From Clostridium paridis (GTDB lineage: Bacteria; Bacillota; Clostridia; Clostridiales; Clostridiaceae), in NCBI RefSeq assembly GCF_016765615.1, contig NZ_JAESWA010000029.1, positions 124,001 to 188,000 on the forward strand: a stretch of 64,000 nt of DNA, given 5' to 3'. Below, piece by piece: positions 17,891 through 28,220 of the stretch (position 1 is the stretch's first letter; the number at the start of each line of letters is the position of its first letter). A model generated the notes under the pieces. The model did no database searches. It had not been told where the DNA came from and was given only the letters and a program-made list of their open reading frames with translations. The translations under genes were made by a program, and so were the position numbers.

Positions 17891-19315
17891 TTACTTACTA
17901 AACCATGCTTTACTAAGTAAATTAATACCTTCAGCAATCTCATTGTCAGTCATACTACCGAAACCAAGAAAAACCATATTGTTAGTATACTTATCTTTAC
18001 GTAACCAATATGTAGATACAGGAGAAACTAAAACACCATATTCTTTAGCTTTTTCTACTATCTCTTCTTCAGATAATCCATTATTTACTTCTAGTAAGAT
18101 GTGCAGACCTGCATTTTTACCGTGAATAATAACATTGTCTCCCATAAATTTATGAATAGCGCTGATTAACGTATCATGTCTTCTTTTGTTCAGAAGAGAT
18201 ATTTTACGCAGATGACTATCCCAATGTCCTAAATGCATAAATTGTTGAATTATTTTTTGCTCAACTATTGGAACAGAGGATTGGTAGCTACTAAAAAAAT
18301 TATCATATGTTTCTAGCAATGATTTGGGTAAAACCATATAATTCAATCGCAAGCTTGGGGACAAAGACTTTGAAAAAGTACCAATATATATAACATTGCC
18401 ATTTGAATCAATACCTTGTATTGAAGGTATTGGCCTTGAATTGTAACGAAGTTCACTATCATAATCATCTTCAATTATAATTCCATTTTCTTTTCTAGCC
18501 CAATCTAATAATTGTAATCTTTTTTGAATTGGCATCACTGATCCTGTCGGAAATTGATGTGAGGGGGTTACATACACTATTTTTGCGGAATTATTTTCTA
18601 ATTCGGTAATACTTATTCCATCCTTGTCTAAGCAAATTGGAACAACATCATATCCGTTATTGTTAAAAATCTTTCTTGCACCAATGTAGCCAGGATCTTC
18701 TAAAGCAACTTTAGAAAAATTGTTTCTGAACATCTGGCATAGTAAACTTAAACACTGCTCCAAGCCTGAAGTAATAATGATCTGTTCTGAGGTACATGAG
18801 ACACCCCTTGACTTATTTAAATAAGCCATTATTTCTATTCGTAATTCTTTTTCTCCTTTACTGCTAGTATAGGATGTCATAACCTCAGCATCTATAGTGG
18901 ACAAGCATTTATTTGATATCCTCCTCCATAAGCGCAAAGGAAAATCAGAAGCATTTAATTTTCCATATTTGAAATTATACTTATAATTATTATCAGTATT
19001 CATCTTAGGTAATGTAGTTTTTTTATACTTCTCAATATTGACAGAGTTATCTCTCTTTAACTTAGTGATTAACACACTATCTAGTTTTTCAACTACGAAT
19101 CCGCTACCTGCTTTACTTGTGACATATCCTTCAGAAGAAAGTTGTAGATAAGCACTTTCTACTGTATTTCTACTGACATTTAATGTTGTTGCAAGCGATC
19201 GTGTCGAATATAGCTTAGTGCCTTCTGAAAGCTTTCCTGAAATTATCTCTTCTTTTAACTGCTCATAAATTTGCAAATATAGTGGAACGCTTGAATCGTT
19301 ATTTAGAACAATCAT
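17891..19315 (-). CDS. MocR-family (GntR HTH plus aminotransferase fold) transcriptional regulator
   Basis: A 474-residue PdxR/GabR-type regulator. Residues 1-75 form a GntR winged helix (VPLYLQIYEQLKEEIISGKL; TRSLATTLNVSRNTVESAY). Residues about 110-470 have the fold of class I aminotransferases, with the PLP lysine in IGTFSKSLSPSLRLNY and the block IIEDDYDSELRY. Such regulators bind PLP and usually control vitamin B6 or amino-acid genes. It is divergent from an FMN split-barrel (PNPOx-like) protein, its likely target. Stop and start are complete. Confidence 0.92.
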   Translation of the reverse strand: MIVLNNDSSVPLYLQIYEQLKEEIISGKLSEGTKLYSTRSLATTLNVSRNTVESAYLQLSSEGYVTSKAGSGFVVEKLDSVLITKLKRDNSVNIEKYKKTTLPKMNTDNNYKYNFKYGKLNASDFPLRLWRRISNKCLSTIDAEVMTSYTSSKGEKELRIEIMAYLNKSRGVSCTSEQIIITSGLEQCLSLLCQMFRNNFSKVALEDPGYIGARKIFNNNGYDVVPICLDKDGISITELENNSAKIVYVTPSHQFPTGSVMPIQKRLQLLDWARKENGIIIEDDYDSELRYNSRPIPSIQGIDSNGNVIYIGTFSKSLSPSLRLNYMVLPKSLLETYDNFFSSYQSSVPIVEQKIIQQFMHLGHWDSHLRKISLLNKRRHDTLISAIHKFMGDNVIIHGKNAGLHILLEVNNGLSEEEIVEKAKEYGVLVSPVSTYWLRKDKYTNNMVFLGFGSMTDNEIAEGINLLSKAWFSK

Positions 19316-19362
19316 TAAAAAACACTCTCCCTTTTAAACTGTATCCTATAAAATAAAAAGAA

Positions 19363-19438
19363 TTGGCACTTTTGATGAGTACACATTGATTGTATAATTG
19401 TCTTATAGAAAAGTCAACGTGCACAGATTACGACTTTT
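19363..19438 (+). promoter_or_regulatory. Promoter region of the split-barrel gene, with inverted repeat
   Basis: TATAAT at 19393-19398 lies downstream of TTGATG (19372-19377) with a short 15-base spacer. Just after the expected start point is an inverted repeat AAAAGTC (19409-19415) / GACTTTT (19432-19438). It lies between the divergent MocR gene and its presumed target, so it is a candidate operator. The assignment is inferred from position. Confidence 0.4.
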
Positions 19439-19488
19439 TAAAAATATTAAAATAACTAAATTTGTAGAATTATAGAGGAGGAATTTAA

Positions 19489-19860
19489 ATGTTAAATGAA
19501 AAATTGCTTGAAGTTATATCACATGAAGGAGTAGTAGCTATAGTATCTTGTAGTAACAATGAGGCACATGTAGTTAATACCTGGCATTCATTTCTTAATG
19601 TTACTGAAGATGGTAGGATATTATTACCTGCAGGAGGCATGAGAAGAACTCAAAAAAATATAGAAGCAAATAATAAAGTTAAGGTTACTGTAGGTAGCAA
19701 AGAGGTTATGGGACATCAATATCCAGGAGCAGGATTTTTAATAGAAGGAACTGCAAAATTCCTTGAAGAGGGTCCAGACTTTGATATGGTGAAGAAAAAG
19801 TTCCCTTTTTTAAGTAGAGTATTAGAGATAACAGTTGCATCTGCTAAGCAAACAATATAG
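19489..19860 (+). CDS. Pyridoxamine 5'-phosphate oxidase-family (FMN split-barrel) protein
   Basis: A 123-residue small flavoprotein fold. The pattern GVVAIVSCSNNEAHVVNTWHSF followed by DGRILLPAGGMRRTQKNIEANNKVKVTV is typical of the FMN-binding split barrel. It is too short to be a classical PdxH; function may be flavin reduction or detoxification. Divergent transcription from a MocR regulator suggests PLP-responsive control. It ends in a terminator hairpin. Confidence 0.8.
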   Translation: MLNEKLLEVISHEGVVAIVSCSNNEAHVVNTWHSFLNVTEDGRILLPAGGMRRTQKNIEANNKVKVTVGSKEVMGHQYPGAGFLIEGTAKFLEEGPDFDMVKKKFPFLSRVLEITVASAKQTI

Positions 19861-19882
19861 TTATAATATAACTATATTTTTG

Positions 19883-19931
19883 AAAAGAGTACTTTATATT
19901 AGTGAAATAGCTAAAAAAGTACTCTTTTATA
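19883..19931 (+). terminator. Terminator after the split-barrel gene
   Basis: AAAAGAGTACTTT and AAAGTACTCTTTT form a 13-bp stem with a loop of about 21 bases, then TATATTG. The T-run is inside the right arm. Confidence 0.7.
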
Positions 19932-20017
19932 TTGTTCATTTTTAATATTTTCAACTTTACTAGGATAGTAGGGGAATCTGCGTCATGCAATTAAAAGTAA
20001 ATAAGTGGAGGAATAAA

Positions 20018-20455
20018 ATGATCGATGACTTGATAACAATTAAAGAATTAACAGAAGAGGAGCAGTTGAGAGATGCTTTTTTAGTAATGAAACAATTACT
20101 AACTGATTTAGATGAGAAAACATATTTACAACTTATAAAAGAAATGTACAAGGAAGGATATAAAATGTTTGCCCTATTTGAAAAAGGAAAAATTGTTGCG
20201 GTTACAGGTGTAATCCAGCTTACAAACTTATATTATGGAAAACATATTTGGGTTCATGACTTAATCACCGATGAAAGTAAAAGGTCAAAAGGATATGGAG
20301 AAAAACTTTTATTACATATACAAACTTGGGGTAAGGAAAATGGATGTGGGATAGTAGCACTTTCTTCTGGCTTCGAAAGAGCTGATGCACATAGATTTTA
20401 TGAAAATAAGATGGAATATACCAAATCAAGTTATGTTTTTAGAAGACAAGTATAA
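20018..20455 (+). CDS. GNAT-family N-acetyltransferase
   Basis: A 145-residue acetyl-CoA-dependent acyltransferase. The motif A region is [34 protein letters not shown] (split here for reading: [12 protein letters not shown] is the pyrophosphate loop), followed by [26 protein letters not shown] at 20018 is chosen over 19985 because gtggagg (20005-20011) is six bases upstream. The substrate is unknown. Confidence 0.88.
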   Translation: MIDDLITIKELTEEEQLRDAFLVMKQLLTDLDEKTYLQLIKEMYKEGYKMFALFEKGKIVAVTGVIQLTNLYYGKHIWVHDLITDESKRSKGYGEKLLLHIQTWGKENGCGIVALSSGFERADAHRFYENKMEYTKSSYVFRRQV

Positions 20456-20571
20456 TAATTACCTGTCTTAGTATATAATAAAGCTACTGTATAGTAGAAT
20501 TTTGTTTCGCAATATTCTTAAAGGATGTAATACAAATATAGAGTAATGATTATAGAATTTTAGCTTAATGT

Positions 20572-20608
20572 AAACATTTATCTTATTAATAAGATGAATG
20601 TTTTTTTA
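20572..20608 (+). terminator. Terminator in the 311-base gap before the GGDEF-EAL gene
   Basis: AAACATTTATCTTATT / AATAAGATGAATGTTT followed by TTTT. The rest of the gap 20456-20766 has no gene; a TATAAT at 20683-20688 is the probable -10 element of the next gene, without a clear -35. Confidence 0.85.
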
Positions 20609-20766
20609 TATATTTAATTGGATTATAGCGTTAAATAATTGTTATTTATGGATAAATATTTCTATACATTGGTGAAATAAGGTATAATATTATTTATAAA
20701 AAATATACGGACAAACTCTAAGATTTTACTTTTTATAAATAAAATTATTTCTTTTGAGGTGATGAC

Positions 20767-22797
20767 ATGATAAAGAAAAAGGTGCCTAAAACTATTCCAG
20801 GCATAATTAAAGTGATAAATGAGTCAAATGATATAGATACCATTGAGAGAATGGAGAATTATATAGGTTGCTACTATGGGATACCTGTTTTGCTAATTGG
20901 CGCAATAACTAATTATATACTTCATCATGAACTAAAAAGTGCTGTAGTAGATAGTATAATAATGTTAGTATTGTGCTTTTGCTTCATTATTACCCAATAT
21001 TTAAACATAAAAACTAGAATTATTACTCATTGGATATCACTATTATTTTCACTGGTGTTAATTTTTATAGCCATAAGAATTTATAAATATATTGGACCAG
21101 CCATATGGACTATAGCATTTATAAATATAATTATATCCTCACTTAGAATTACAAGAGTTATGCTAAACTATTCTATTATTTCAACATTTTTAGTATGTAT
21201 GTATTATTCCTTAGTACTTTCAAACACACCTTTTGAATTTGGAATGATATATATAATAGTTCAAATAATATTATTTGTTTTAATTTTAATTATAGCGCCA
21301 GTCGTACATCTAATCAATCAGGCACATTATGATAGAGTAAATAAAATGTATATGACTGAAGTGAAGCAAAGGGAAGAATTAGAGAAAATGTATGATAATA
21401 TTGCAGTTACTCATGCGGAACTAAGCTCTAGATACAATGAATTAAATGATAAAAACAATAAACTAAAACTTAATGAGGAAAAGTTATATCGAATGGCTCA
21501 TTTTGATATGGTAACTGAATTACCAAATAGAAAGACAATTATGGACAAGATTGATGAACTCATAAGAGTTTTTAAAAATTCTAAAACTTCCTTTTATATA
21601 ATTTTCATTGATATTGATTCATTTAAAAAAATAAATGATACAATGGGGCATCATGTAGGTGATATGTTTATAGTAGCAGCAGCTAATCGTCTTAAAAAAT
21701 CTATTAATGAAGAAGATTTAATAGGAAGAATCGGTGGAGATGAGTTTGCATTAATAATTCAAAGGAACTTAAGTGAAATTGAAGCATACTTATACATGGA
21801 GGATATTAGAAAAGAATTTTCAAAGCCATATATAATTGGAAATAATGAAATAAAGTCTAGTGCAAGCTTTGGTGTGGCGGCATTCCCTACTGATGGAACT
21901 GAACAGGTGGAACTAATGAGAAATGCTGATACTGCAATGTACAAGGCAAAAGAGCTTGGAAAGAACAAAATACAGTTTTTTGAAAGTTCAATGAAGAAAG
22001 AGTTGTTAGATAGAATAAATTTTGAAACAAAATTAAAATCAGCAGTACATAAGGATGAGTTCTTTTTGGTTTTTCAGCCAATATATAGTCTTAGTGAACA
22101 TAAAATTAGAGGTTTTGAAGCTTTGGTGCGCTGGGAATCACCTGAACTAGGAATGGTAAGTCCAAGTGAATTTATACCAGTTGCAGAAGAGCTAGGTATA
22201 ATAGTACCTTTAGGAGAATGGATTATAAGAACAGCTTGCAAAAGTTTTAAAAATATTCAAGATACATATAGTAAAGATATAGTGCTTTCACTAAATTTTT
22301 CAGTAAAGCAGCTTGAAGCACCTAACATAATAGAGGTTGTTGAATCTGCATTAAAAGATGCAGAGTTAGACCCTAGGTTTCTTGAAATAGAAGTAACAGA
22401 ATCAATATTAATTAGTTCAATTGAAAACACTATTACTGTATTAGAAAAACTTAGAGAAATGAATATACGGATATCCTTAGATGATTTCGGAACAGGATAT
22501 TCATCCTTAAGTTATTTAAGAAGATTGCCTATAGATGTTCTAAAAATAGATAAATCTTTTATAGATGATTTATTGAATGAAGATAAAAATCTAGAGATTA
22601 TTGGTGGGATTATAGGACTAGCGCATAACCTAGGAATTCTAGTTGTAGCAGAAGGAATAGAGGAAGAAATTCAAATAAATCTTTTAGAGAGTCTTAAATG
22701 CGACTATATACAAGGATATTTTATCAGTAAGCCTATTAAAGAAAAGGAAATCGAAAAATTAAGTTCATTAAAAGAAATTAAAACTAAATTAATTTAA
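20767..22797 (+). CDS. Membrane GGDEF-EAL protein (c-di-GMP cyclase/phosphodiesterase)
   Basis: A 676-residue protein. Residues about 28-185 hold five to six membrane segments and are probably the sensor; a short coiled coil (about 195-235) links to the GGDEF domain. Its signature GGDEF is intact at 323-327. The EAL domain shows EALVRW (451-456), EVTES, DDFGTGYSSL, KIDKSFI and AEGIE, so all catalytic blocks are present. Both synthesis and breakdown of c-di-GMP are possible; no RxxD inhibitory site is visible before GGDEF. A gaggtgatg ribosome site precedes the ATG. Confidence 0.93.
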   Translation: MIKKKVPKTIPGIIKVINESNDIDTIERMENYIGCYYGIPVLLIGAITNYILHHELKSAVVDSIIMLVLCFCFIITQYLNIKTRIITHWISLLFSLVLIFIAIRIYKYIGPAIWTIAFINIIISSLRITRVMLNYSIISTFLVCMYYSLVLSNTPFEFGMIYIIVQIILFVLILIIAPVVHLINQAHYDRVNKMYMTEVKQREELEKMYDNIAVTHAELSSRYNELNDKNNKLKLNEEKLYRMAHFDMVTELPNRKTIMDKIDELIRVFKNSKTSFYIIFIDIDSFKKINDTMGHHVGDMFIVAAANRLKKSINEEDLIGRIGGDEFALIIQRNLSEIEAYLYMEDIRKEFSKPYIIGNNEIKSSASFGVAAFPTDGTEQVELMRNADTAMYKAKELGKNKIQFFESSMKKELLDRINFETKLKSAVHKDEFFLVFQPIYSLSEHKIRGFEALVRWESPELGMVSPSEFIPVAEELGIIVPLGEWIIRTACKSFKNIQDTYSKDIVLSLNFSVKQLEAPNIIEVVESALKDAELDPRFLEIEVTESILISSIENTITVLEKLREMNIRISLDDFGTGYSSLSYLRRLPIDVLKIDKSFIDDLLNEDKNLEIIGGIIGLAHNLGILVVAEGIEEEIQINLLESLKCDYIQGYFISKPIKEKEIEKLSSLKEIKTKLI

Positions 22798-22804
22798 GAT
22801 ATTT

Positions 22805-22839
22805 AAAGTCATAGAAGTTTATTATTCTATGACTTTTTT
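22805..22839 (+). terminator. Terminator after the GGDEF-EAL gene
   Basis: AAAGTCATAGAA / TTCTATGACTTT with an 8-base loop and a T-run. Confidence 0.88.
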
Positions 22840-22999
22840 ATTATATAAGTTGAATTATTAATGACACTATTCCATTCCTAAAACAATTGATAAGAAAGTC
22901 AAGTTTGGTAGAATTAAGAAGTTGCCTAGACCACTAGAATTTTATATAATAGTTTGGCAGTAATAGAAAATAAGAAAAATGATAAGGGAAGGTGTACAT

Positions 23000-25189
23000 A
23001 TGAACAGCAAATCATCGTACTTACATAGCATAGGTAAGTCACTTATGCTACCAGTTGCAGTTATGCCATTAGCGGGAATACTACTTCGTCTAGGTGTATA
23101 CTTTAACAACAAAATCGTCTTGACCTCGGGAGACGTTATTTTTAGCTATTTACCTTTAATTTTTGCAGTTGCAATTGCGGTTGGATTATCTAAAGATAAT
23201 AATGGTTCAGCAGGAGTAGCTTCTGTAATGGGATACTTAGTTATGACTAACGTAGCTAAGGCAATTAATGAAACTTTCGATATGAAAGTATTGGCAGGTA
23301 TAATCATAGGAATTATTTCAGCAGAGGTTTATAATAGGTTCTCAGAACGAGAATTACCTCTATGGCTTAACTTTTTTGGTGGGAAAAGGTTAGTAGTAAT
23401 TATTACCTTCAGTAGTTCTTTTATATTCGGCATAATTCTTGGATATGCATGGCCTTTATTCCAAAGCAATTTAATTAGTTTAGCTAATTGGATTTATGGT
23501 GCAGGAGCATTAGGCGATTTTGTGTATGGATTTTTGAATCGTCTACTAATTCCATTTGGTTTGCATCACGTTATAAATACACAAATTTGGACAATGTTAG
23601 GTGAATATAATGGTGTTAAGGGTGACTTAAACAGATTCTTTGCTGGTGATCCTAATGCTGGTGCATTCATGACAGGATTTTTCCCAGTAATGTTATTTGG
23701 TCTTCCTTCAGCTTGTTTAGCAATGCTTGCAGCTGCGAAAAAAGAAAATAGAAAATATGTTGGGGGAGCCTTTATTGCAGTTGCATTAACTTCGTTTTTA
23801 ACAGGAATTACAGAACCAGTTGAATTCTTATTTATGTTTTTAGCACCAATTCTATTTGTTGTACATGCTTTATTAACAGGAATATCATTAGTTATAGTTA
23901 ATTTATTAGGAATAAGAAATGGATTCACTTTTTCTGCAGGACTAGTTGATTATTTAGTTAATCTTGGTATAGCAGAGAAACCTATACTACTTATTATAGT
24001 TGGAATTATATTTGGAATTATATATTTTGTTATTTTCTATTTCCTAATTATAAAACTAGATTTAAAAACTCCAGGTCGTGAAGATGACTTAGGCTTTGTA
24101 ACAATTTTATCTAAATCTATATCAGATGTATCAAAAATAGCAACTAGAATTTCTAAAGGGGATCTAACAGTTGAAATAGACGAGAAAATGATTGAGCAAT
24201 CAGGAGAAGTAGGTAACTTAGCAAATTCTTTCAATGATATGATTGCAAATCTTCATAAGTTTGCTAATCATCTGAAGGAAGTTTCCTTAGAGATTGAAAC
24301 TTCATCAGTAAATCTAAGTGATATAACTGGAAAAGTAGCAAGTACTTCAGAGGCCATTTCAGGGGCAGTTGAAAATATTTCTAATGGTGCAGTTGAACAA
24401 GCCACAGACACTCAAAAAGGAGCAACCGAAGTATCAACTTTAGGAGATATAATAGAAAAAGATCAAGAGTATCTTAAAAGTTTAAATATTGAATCTAAGA
24501 ATGTTGTAAGTGTAGTAGTAAAAGGAAATGAATTGATTGAAGCATTAAATGAAAAGGCTACTGAAACTGAGAAAGCAGTTGAAACTATTTCAAAAGATAT
24601 TGAAAAAACCTTTAATGGAGTTAATAAAATAAAAGAAGTAAGTAACTTTATAGCATCAATATCAGAACAAACAAACCTATTAGCACTTAATGCATCTATT
24701 GAAGCTGCACGTGCTGGAGAAGCAGGGAGAGGTTTTGCAGTTGTTGCAGATGAAATTAGAAAGTTATCAGAAGCTTCTAAGCAGTCTACAGATGAAATTG
24801 ATAAGGCAGTAAATCAATTGATGAAGGATGCCGAAAGTTCCGTAAAAGTTTCTGAAGATCTAGTGAAAATAATGGATGTACAAAACATTAGTGTTTCAGA
24901 GACTTCAAGTCAATTTGAAGAAATTAGTAAGTCTATAAATGAAATTTCATCAATAATTAATGAGATGAACAAATCTGGACAAGTTATGGAGAGAGCAAAA
25001 TCTAGAATAATGGATGTGATGAGCAATTTATCAGCTATTGCAGAGGAAAATGCAGCATCAACAGAAGAGACAAGAGCTTCAGTGGAAGAGGAAACTCAAG
25101 CAATAAATGAGGTTTCAAGAATGAGTGACCAGTTATCAGATTTAGCATCAAAGATAAAAGAAATATCTGAGTTCTTTAAAGTTAAATAG
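23000..25189 (+). CDS. PTS EIIC domain fused to HAMP and chemoreceptor signalling domain
   Basis: A 729-residue fusion. Residues 1-355 are a complete glucose/N-acetylglucosamine-class EIIC permease: [11 protein letters not shown] (184-194), [19 protein letters not shown] (224-242) and the substrate motif GITEPVEF (269-276). The usual linker KTPGRED (356-362), which normally leads into EIIB, is followed instead by a HAMP-like segment (about 365-425, SKGDLTVEI) and an MCP domain (about 430-729) with the tip [18 protein letters not shown] (556-573). No EIIB or EIIA is attached. The cytoplasmic side of EIIC fits a HAMP junction. Probable role: a chemoreceptor that uses a sugar permease as ligand sensor (inference). 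ATG 23000 follows aaggtg; upstream in-frame ATG 22979 is less likely. Confidence 0.9.
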   Translation: MNSKSSYLHSIGKSLMLPVAVMPLAGILLRLGVYFNNKIVLTSGDVIFSYLPLIFAVAIAVGLSKDNNGSAGVASVMGYLVMTNVAKAINETFDMKVLAGIIIGIISAEVYNRFSERELPLWLNFFGGKRLVVIITFSSSFIFGIILGYAWPLFQSNLISLANWIYGAGALGDFVYGFLNRLLIPFGLHHVINTQIWTMLGEYNGVKGDLNRFFAGDPNAGAFMTGFFPVMLFGLPSACLAMLAAAKKENRKYVGGAFIAVALTSFLTGITEPVEFLFMFLAPILFVVHALLTGISLVIVNLLGIRNGFTFSAGLVDYLVNLGIAEKPILLIIVGIIFGIIYFVIFYFLIIKLDLKTPGREDDLGFVTILSKSISDVSKIATRISKGDLTVEIDEKMIEQSGEVGNLANSFNDMIANLHKFANHLKEVSLEIETSSVNLSDITGKVASTSEAISGAVENISNGAVEQATDTQKGATEVSTLGDIIEKDQEYLKSLNIESKNVVSVVVKGNELIEALNEKATETEKAVETISKDIEKTFNGVNKIKEVSNFIASISEQTNLLALNASIEAARAGEAGRGFAVVADEIRKLSEASKQSTDEIDKAVNQLMKDAESSVKVSEDLVKIMDVQNISVSETSSQFEEISKSINEISSIINEMNKSGQVMERAKSRIMDVMSNLSAIAEENAASTEETRASVEEETQAINEVSRMSDQLSDLASKIKEISEFFKVK

Positions 25190-25207
25190 AAAGTAATTTA
25201 AAGAGGC

Positions 25208-25241
25208 AACCATCAGAATTAAAAAATTCTGATGGTTTTTA
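25208..25241 (+). terminator. Terminator after the EIIC-MCP fusion
   Basis: AACCATCAGAATT / AATTCTGATGGTT with an A loop, then TTTATTTT. Confidence 0.92.
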
Positions 25242-25254
25242 TTTTATACATATA

Positions 25255-25321
25255 TTGACATTAGTTTTTAAAAGTGGTATATAAAAGTTATAGGTTAGCA
25301 CTCTTATATAGAGAGTGCTAA
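25255..25321 (+). promoter_or_regulatory. htpG promoter with CIRCE operator (HrcA site)
   Basis: TTGACA (25255-25260), a 17-base spacer and TATATA (25278-25283) form a strong vegetative promoter. A perfect CIRCE element, TTAGCACTC at 25295-25303, nine bases, GAGTGCTAA at 25313-25321, covers the start of the transcript. HrcA binds CIRCE and represses heat-shock genes (family knowledge). Confidence 0.95.
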
Positions 25322-25357
25322 TAAAAAATTGTTTTAATTTTGAAGGGAGAGATTTAC

Positions 25358-27238
25358 TTGGAAACAAAACAATTTAAAGCAGAATCTAAAAGATTATTAG
25401 ATTTAATGATCAACTCAATTTACACCCATAGGGAGATTTTTTTAAGGGAGCTTATATCAAATGCAAGTGATGCAATCGATAAGATTTATTACAAAGCATT
25501 AACTGATGATTCCTTAAGTTTTGAAAAAGATAATTATTATATCAAGGTTGTTCTAGATAAGGAAAACAGAATACTTAGAATTATAGATACCGGTATTGGA
25601 ATGACCAAAGAGGAGCTTGATGATAATCTTGGTGTAATTGCTAAAAGTGGGTCGTTAAAATTTAAAAAAGAAACAGAATTAAAAGATGGATATGATATAA
25701 TAGGACAATTTGGAGTAGGCTTTTATTCTGCATTTTTAGTATCAGATGATGTTACAGTTATAAGTAGAGCCGTTGGAAGTGATGAGGCATATAAGTGGCA
25801 ATCTAAGGGTGTAGAAGGATACACTATTGAGAAATGTGAAAAAGAATCATTTGGTACTGAGATAATACTTAAAATAAAAGAAAATACTGAGGATGAAAGC
25901 TTTGATGAATATTTAGATGAATATAGAATAAAGAACATTATAAAGAAATATTCTGATTTTATTAGATATCCAATTAAGATGGATATAAGTAGTAGCAGGC
26001 TTAAAGAAGGCAGTGAAAATGAATATGAAACTATCATAGAGGAACAAACAATTAATAGCATGGTTCCTATATGGAGAAAAAATAAAAATGAATTAACTAA
26101 AGAAGATTATGATAACTTTTATTCTGAAAAACACTATGGATTCGATAAGCCTATAAAGCATATTCATATTAGTGTTGATGGGGCAGTAAGCTATAATGCT
26201 ATTTTATTTATTCCAGAAAGAACACCATTTGATTTCTATACTAAGGAATATGAAAAGGGCTTAGAGCTATATTCAAATGGGGTCATGATTATGAATAAAT
26301 GCCCTGATCTATTACCAGATTACTTTGGCTTTGTTAAAGGTATAGTTGATTCAGAAGATTTATCACTTAATATTTCTAGAGAAATTCTACAGCATGATAG
26401 ACAACTTAAACTAATAGCAAAGAATATTAAAACAAAAATAAAAAATGAGTTGGAAAGCATATTAAAAAATGAAAGAGATAAGTTTGAGGAATTCTATAAA
26501 TCCTTTGGAAGACAATTAAAATATGGTATTTATAGTGATTTTGGAGCTAATAAGGAAGTATTACAAGATTTATTAATGTTCTATTCTTCAAAAGAGAAGA
26601 AAATGGTAACCTTAGGTGAGTATGTTTCAAGAATGACTGAAGAGCAAAAATTTATTTATTATGCTGCGGGAGAATCTATTGAAAGAATAGAAAAGCTACC
26701 TCAGACAGAACTTCTTCTTGATAAAGGATACGAGATATTATACTTTACTGATGACATAGATGAATTTGCCATAAAGACAATAATGAATTATAAAGATAAA
26801 CAATTTAAATCTGTATCTAGTGGTGATTTAGGAATAGAATCTGATGAAAATGATGAAACTTCAGACACTAATAAAAATGAAAATAAAGATTTATTTGAAA
26901 ATATGAAAAATAACTTGTTGAATAAAGTTAAAGATGTAAGAGCATCAAAAAGATTGAAAAATCATCCTGTATGCTTAGCTAATGACGGTGAAGTTTCAAT
27001 AGAAATGGAAAAGATACTTAATTCTATGCCTGATAATCAAAATATTAAGGCAGATAAAATATTGGAAATAAATATTAATCATCCAGTATTTGAATCACTT
27101 AAAGAAGCATTCAAAGCAGATAAAGATAAGTTCAATCTCTATACAGATATATTGTATAATCAAGCCCTGCTTATAGAAGGACTATCTATAAGTGATCCAG
27201 TAGAATTTACAAATAATATATGTAAAATAATGAAGTAA
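25358..27238 (+). CDS. htpG: Molecular chaperone HtpG (Hsp90)
   Basis: A 626-residue Hsp90. The N-terminal ATPase shows [27 protein letters not shown] and [12 protein letters not shown]; the middle domain shows [16 protein letters not shown]. The C-terminal dimerisation domain is present, and an acidic [15 protein letters not shown] linker lies around 500-515. The start is taken as TTG 25358, giving a protein that begins [14 protein letters not shown] as in other clostridial HtpG; agggagag at 25343-25350 supports it. Another TTG at 25340 would add six residues. HrcA control is indicated by CIRCE upstream. Confidence 0.95.
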   Translation: METKQFKAESKRLLDLMINSIYTHREIFLRELISNASDAIDKIYYKALTDDSLSFEKDNYYIKVVLDKENRILRIIDTGIGMTKEELDDNLGVIAKSGSLKFKKETELKDGYDIIGQFGVGFYSAFLVSDDVTVISRAVGSDEAYKWQSKGVEGYTIEKCEKESFGTEIILKIKENTEDESFDEYLDEYRIKNIIKKYSDFIRYPIKMDISSSRLKEGSENEYETIIEEQTINSMVPIWRKNKNELTKEDYDNFYSEKHYGFDKPIKHIHISVDGAVSYNAILFIPERTPFDFYTKEYEKGLELYSNGVMIMNKCPDLLPDYFGFVKGIVDSEDLSLNISREILQHDRQLKLIAKNIKTKIKNELESILKNERDKFEEFYKSFGRQLKYGIYSDFGANKEVLQDLLMFYSSKEKKMVTLGEYVSRMTEEQKFIYYAAGESIERIEKLPQTELLLDKGYEILYFTDDIDEFAIKTIMNYKDKQFKSVSSGDLGIESDENDETSDTNKNENKDLFENMKNNLLNKVKDVRASKRLKNHPVCLANDGEVSIEMEKILNSMPDNQNIKADKILEININHPVFESLKEAFKADKDKFNLYTDILYNQALLIEGLSISDPVEFTNNICKIMK

Positions 27239-27243
27239 AAATA

Positions 27244-27284
27244 AGCAGCCACTAAGAGCATAGTCTTTTAGAGGCTGTTTTTAA
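27244..27284 (+). terminator. Terminator after htpG
   Basis: CAGCC.CTAA.AG pairs with CT.TTAG.GGCTG around CATAGT, followed by TTTTT. Confidence 0.82.
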
Positions 27285-27360
27285 ATCACTTCAATAATGC
27301 AAACATACGTTCTTTTAATAGATATAAATTATCCAGTTGTAACTAATAAATCAACTGGTA

Positions 27361-27822
27361 CTAAAATTTTTTTATTATGATGAGTCTTGGTTCAAAATAT
27401 ATAAGATAATCGCTAATCTCGAACATAAGACCATATTTTTCACGGTAATGGATAATAGTTTCGTTTAAGAATGTTTCTGTAACATTCAAGTATTCAGCCA
27501 TTTCATAAAGATTTCTTGTACCTTCATTAAAGGCTTTGATAATATCAAATAAATTGATAAGTCTTTCATAGCCCCAGTTACGGGCAATTTTTTCTTGCTT
27601 AACATTTTCAATCTTTGTTTTATCTAATATATTACCGACAGTTTTGTGATAGTGCCCAAGTTCTTCTGCTAGAATACAAGTTTTTTCACTTGAAGTTTCA
27701 ATTCTAGGATCAATAGCTATTGTTTTATTTCCATAGAGGGCTTTAAGATTTCCCTTGAATTTCATTTGTATAATCTCTATACCCTCATCATATATCTCAT
27801 TCTCTAAACTCTCGTAAGTCAT
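27361..27822 (-). CDS. ImmA/IrrE-family metallopeptidase-like protein
   Basis: A 153-residue protein of the phage/ICE anti-repressor protease family. The active-site helix reads CILAEELGHYHKTVG; the first His of HExxH is Glu here, a variant often seen in clostridial phage members. Family members cleave the neighbouring XRE repressor after DNA damage. It lies 26 bases downstream of the repressor gene on the same strand, the usual immunity pair. Whether this variant is catalytic is uncertain. Confidence 0.82.
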   Translation of the reverse strand: MTYESLENEIYDEGIEIIQMKFKGNLKALYGNKTIAIDPRIETSSEKTCILAEELGHYHKTVGNILDKTKIENVKQEKIARNWGYERLINLFDIIKAFNEGTRNLYEMAEYLNVTETFLNETIIHYREKYGLMFEISDYLIYFEPRLIIIKKF

Positions 27823-27848
27823 TCTCTTCCCCCTTTAAGTGAAAGTTA

Positions 27849-28169
27849 TCATTTTTTCTTTGATTTAATATAGTTTATAAAGTTTTCTATATCATCTAAG
27901 TCGTCTTTAGTAAAATCATCACCATCAAAGTGTGCAGCTAGAGTTTCTAATTTATTTAGTTTTCTTTGCTCTTCCCAACCCATTAGATATGCAGGTGAAA
28001 CTTTTAATATTTCGGCTAGCTTCTCAATTGAATCCAGTTTAAGATTTTTTATTTCTCCACTTTCATATCTTTGAACAGTAGCTTTTGATACACCCAAATA
28101 TTCACCAACTTCTTGTAGTGTAAGTCCTAATTCTTCACGTTTTTGTTTAATTTTCTCATTCATTTCCAT
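27849..28169 (-). CDS. XRE-family phage-type repressor
   Basis: A 106-residue protein. Residues 5-60 form an HTH_3 domain (IKQKREELGLTLQEVGEYLG, then VSKATVQRYESGEIKNL), followed by SPAYLMGWEEQRKL and an acidic C-terminal tail. It is the likely repressor of the divergent promoter at 28270-28298, whose flanks carry GTTACG repeats. It is co-transcribed with the ImmA-like gene. Confidence 0.9.
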   Translation of the reverse strand: MEMNEKIKQKREELGLTLQEVGEYLGVSKATVQRYESGEIKNLKLDSIEKLAEILKVSPAYLMGWEEQRKLNKLETLAAHFDGDDFTKDDLDDIENFINYIKSKKK

Positions 28170-28220
28170 TCGTACTACCTCACAAACTTAAGCTATCTTA
28201 ATTATAGCATAAATTGCTTT

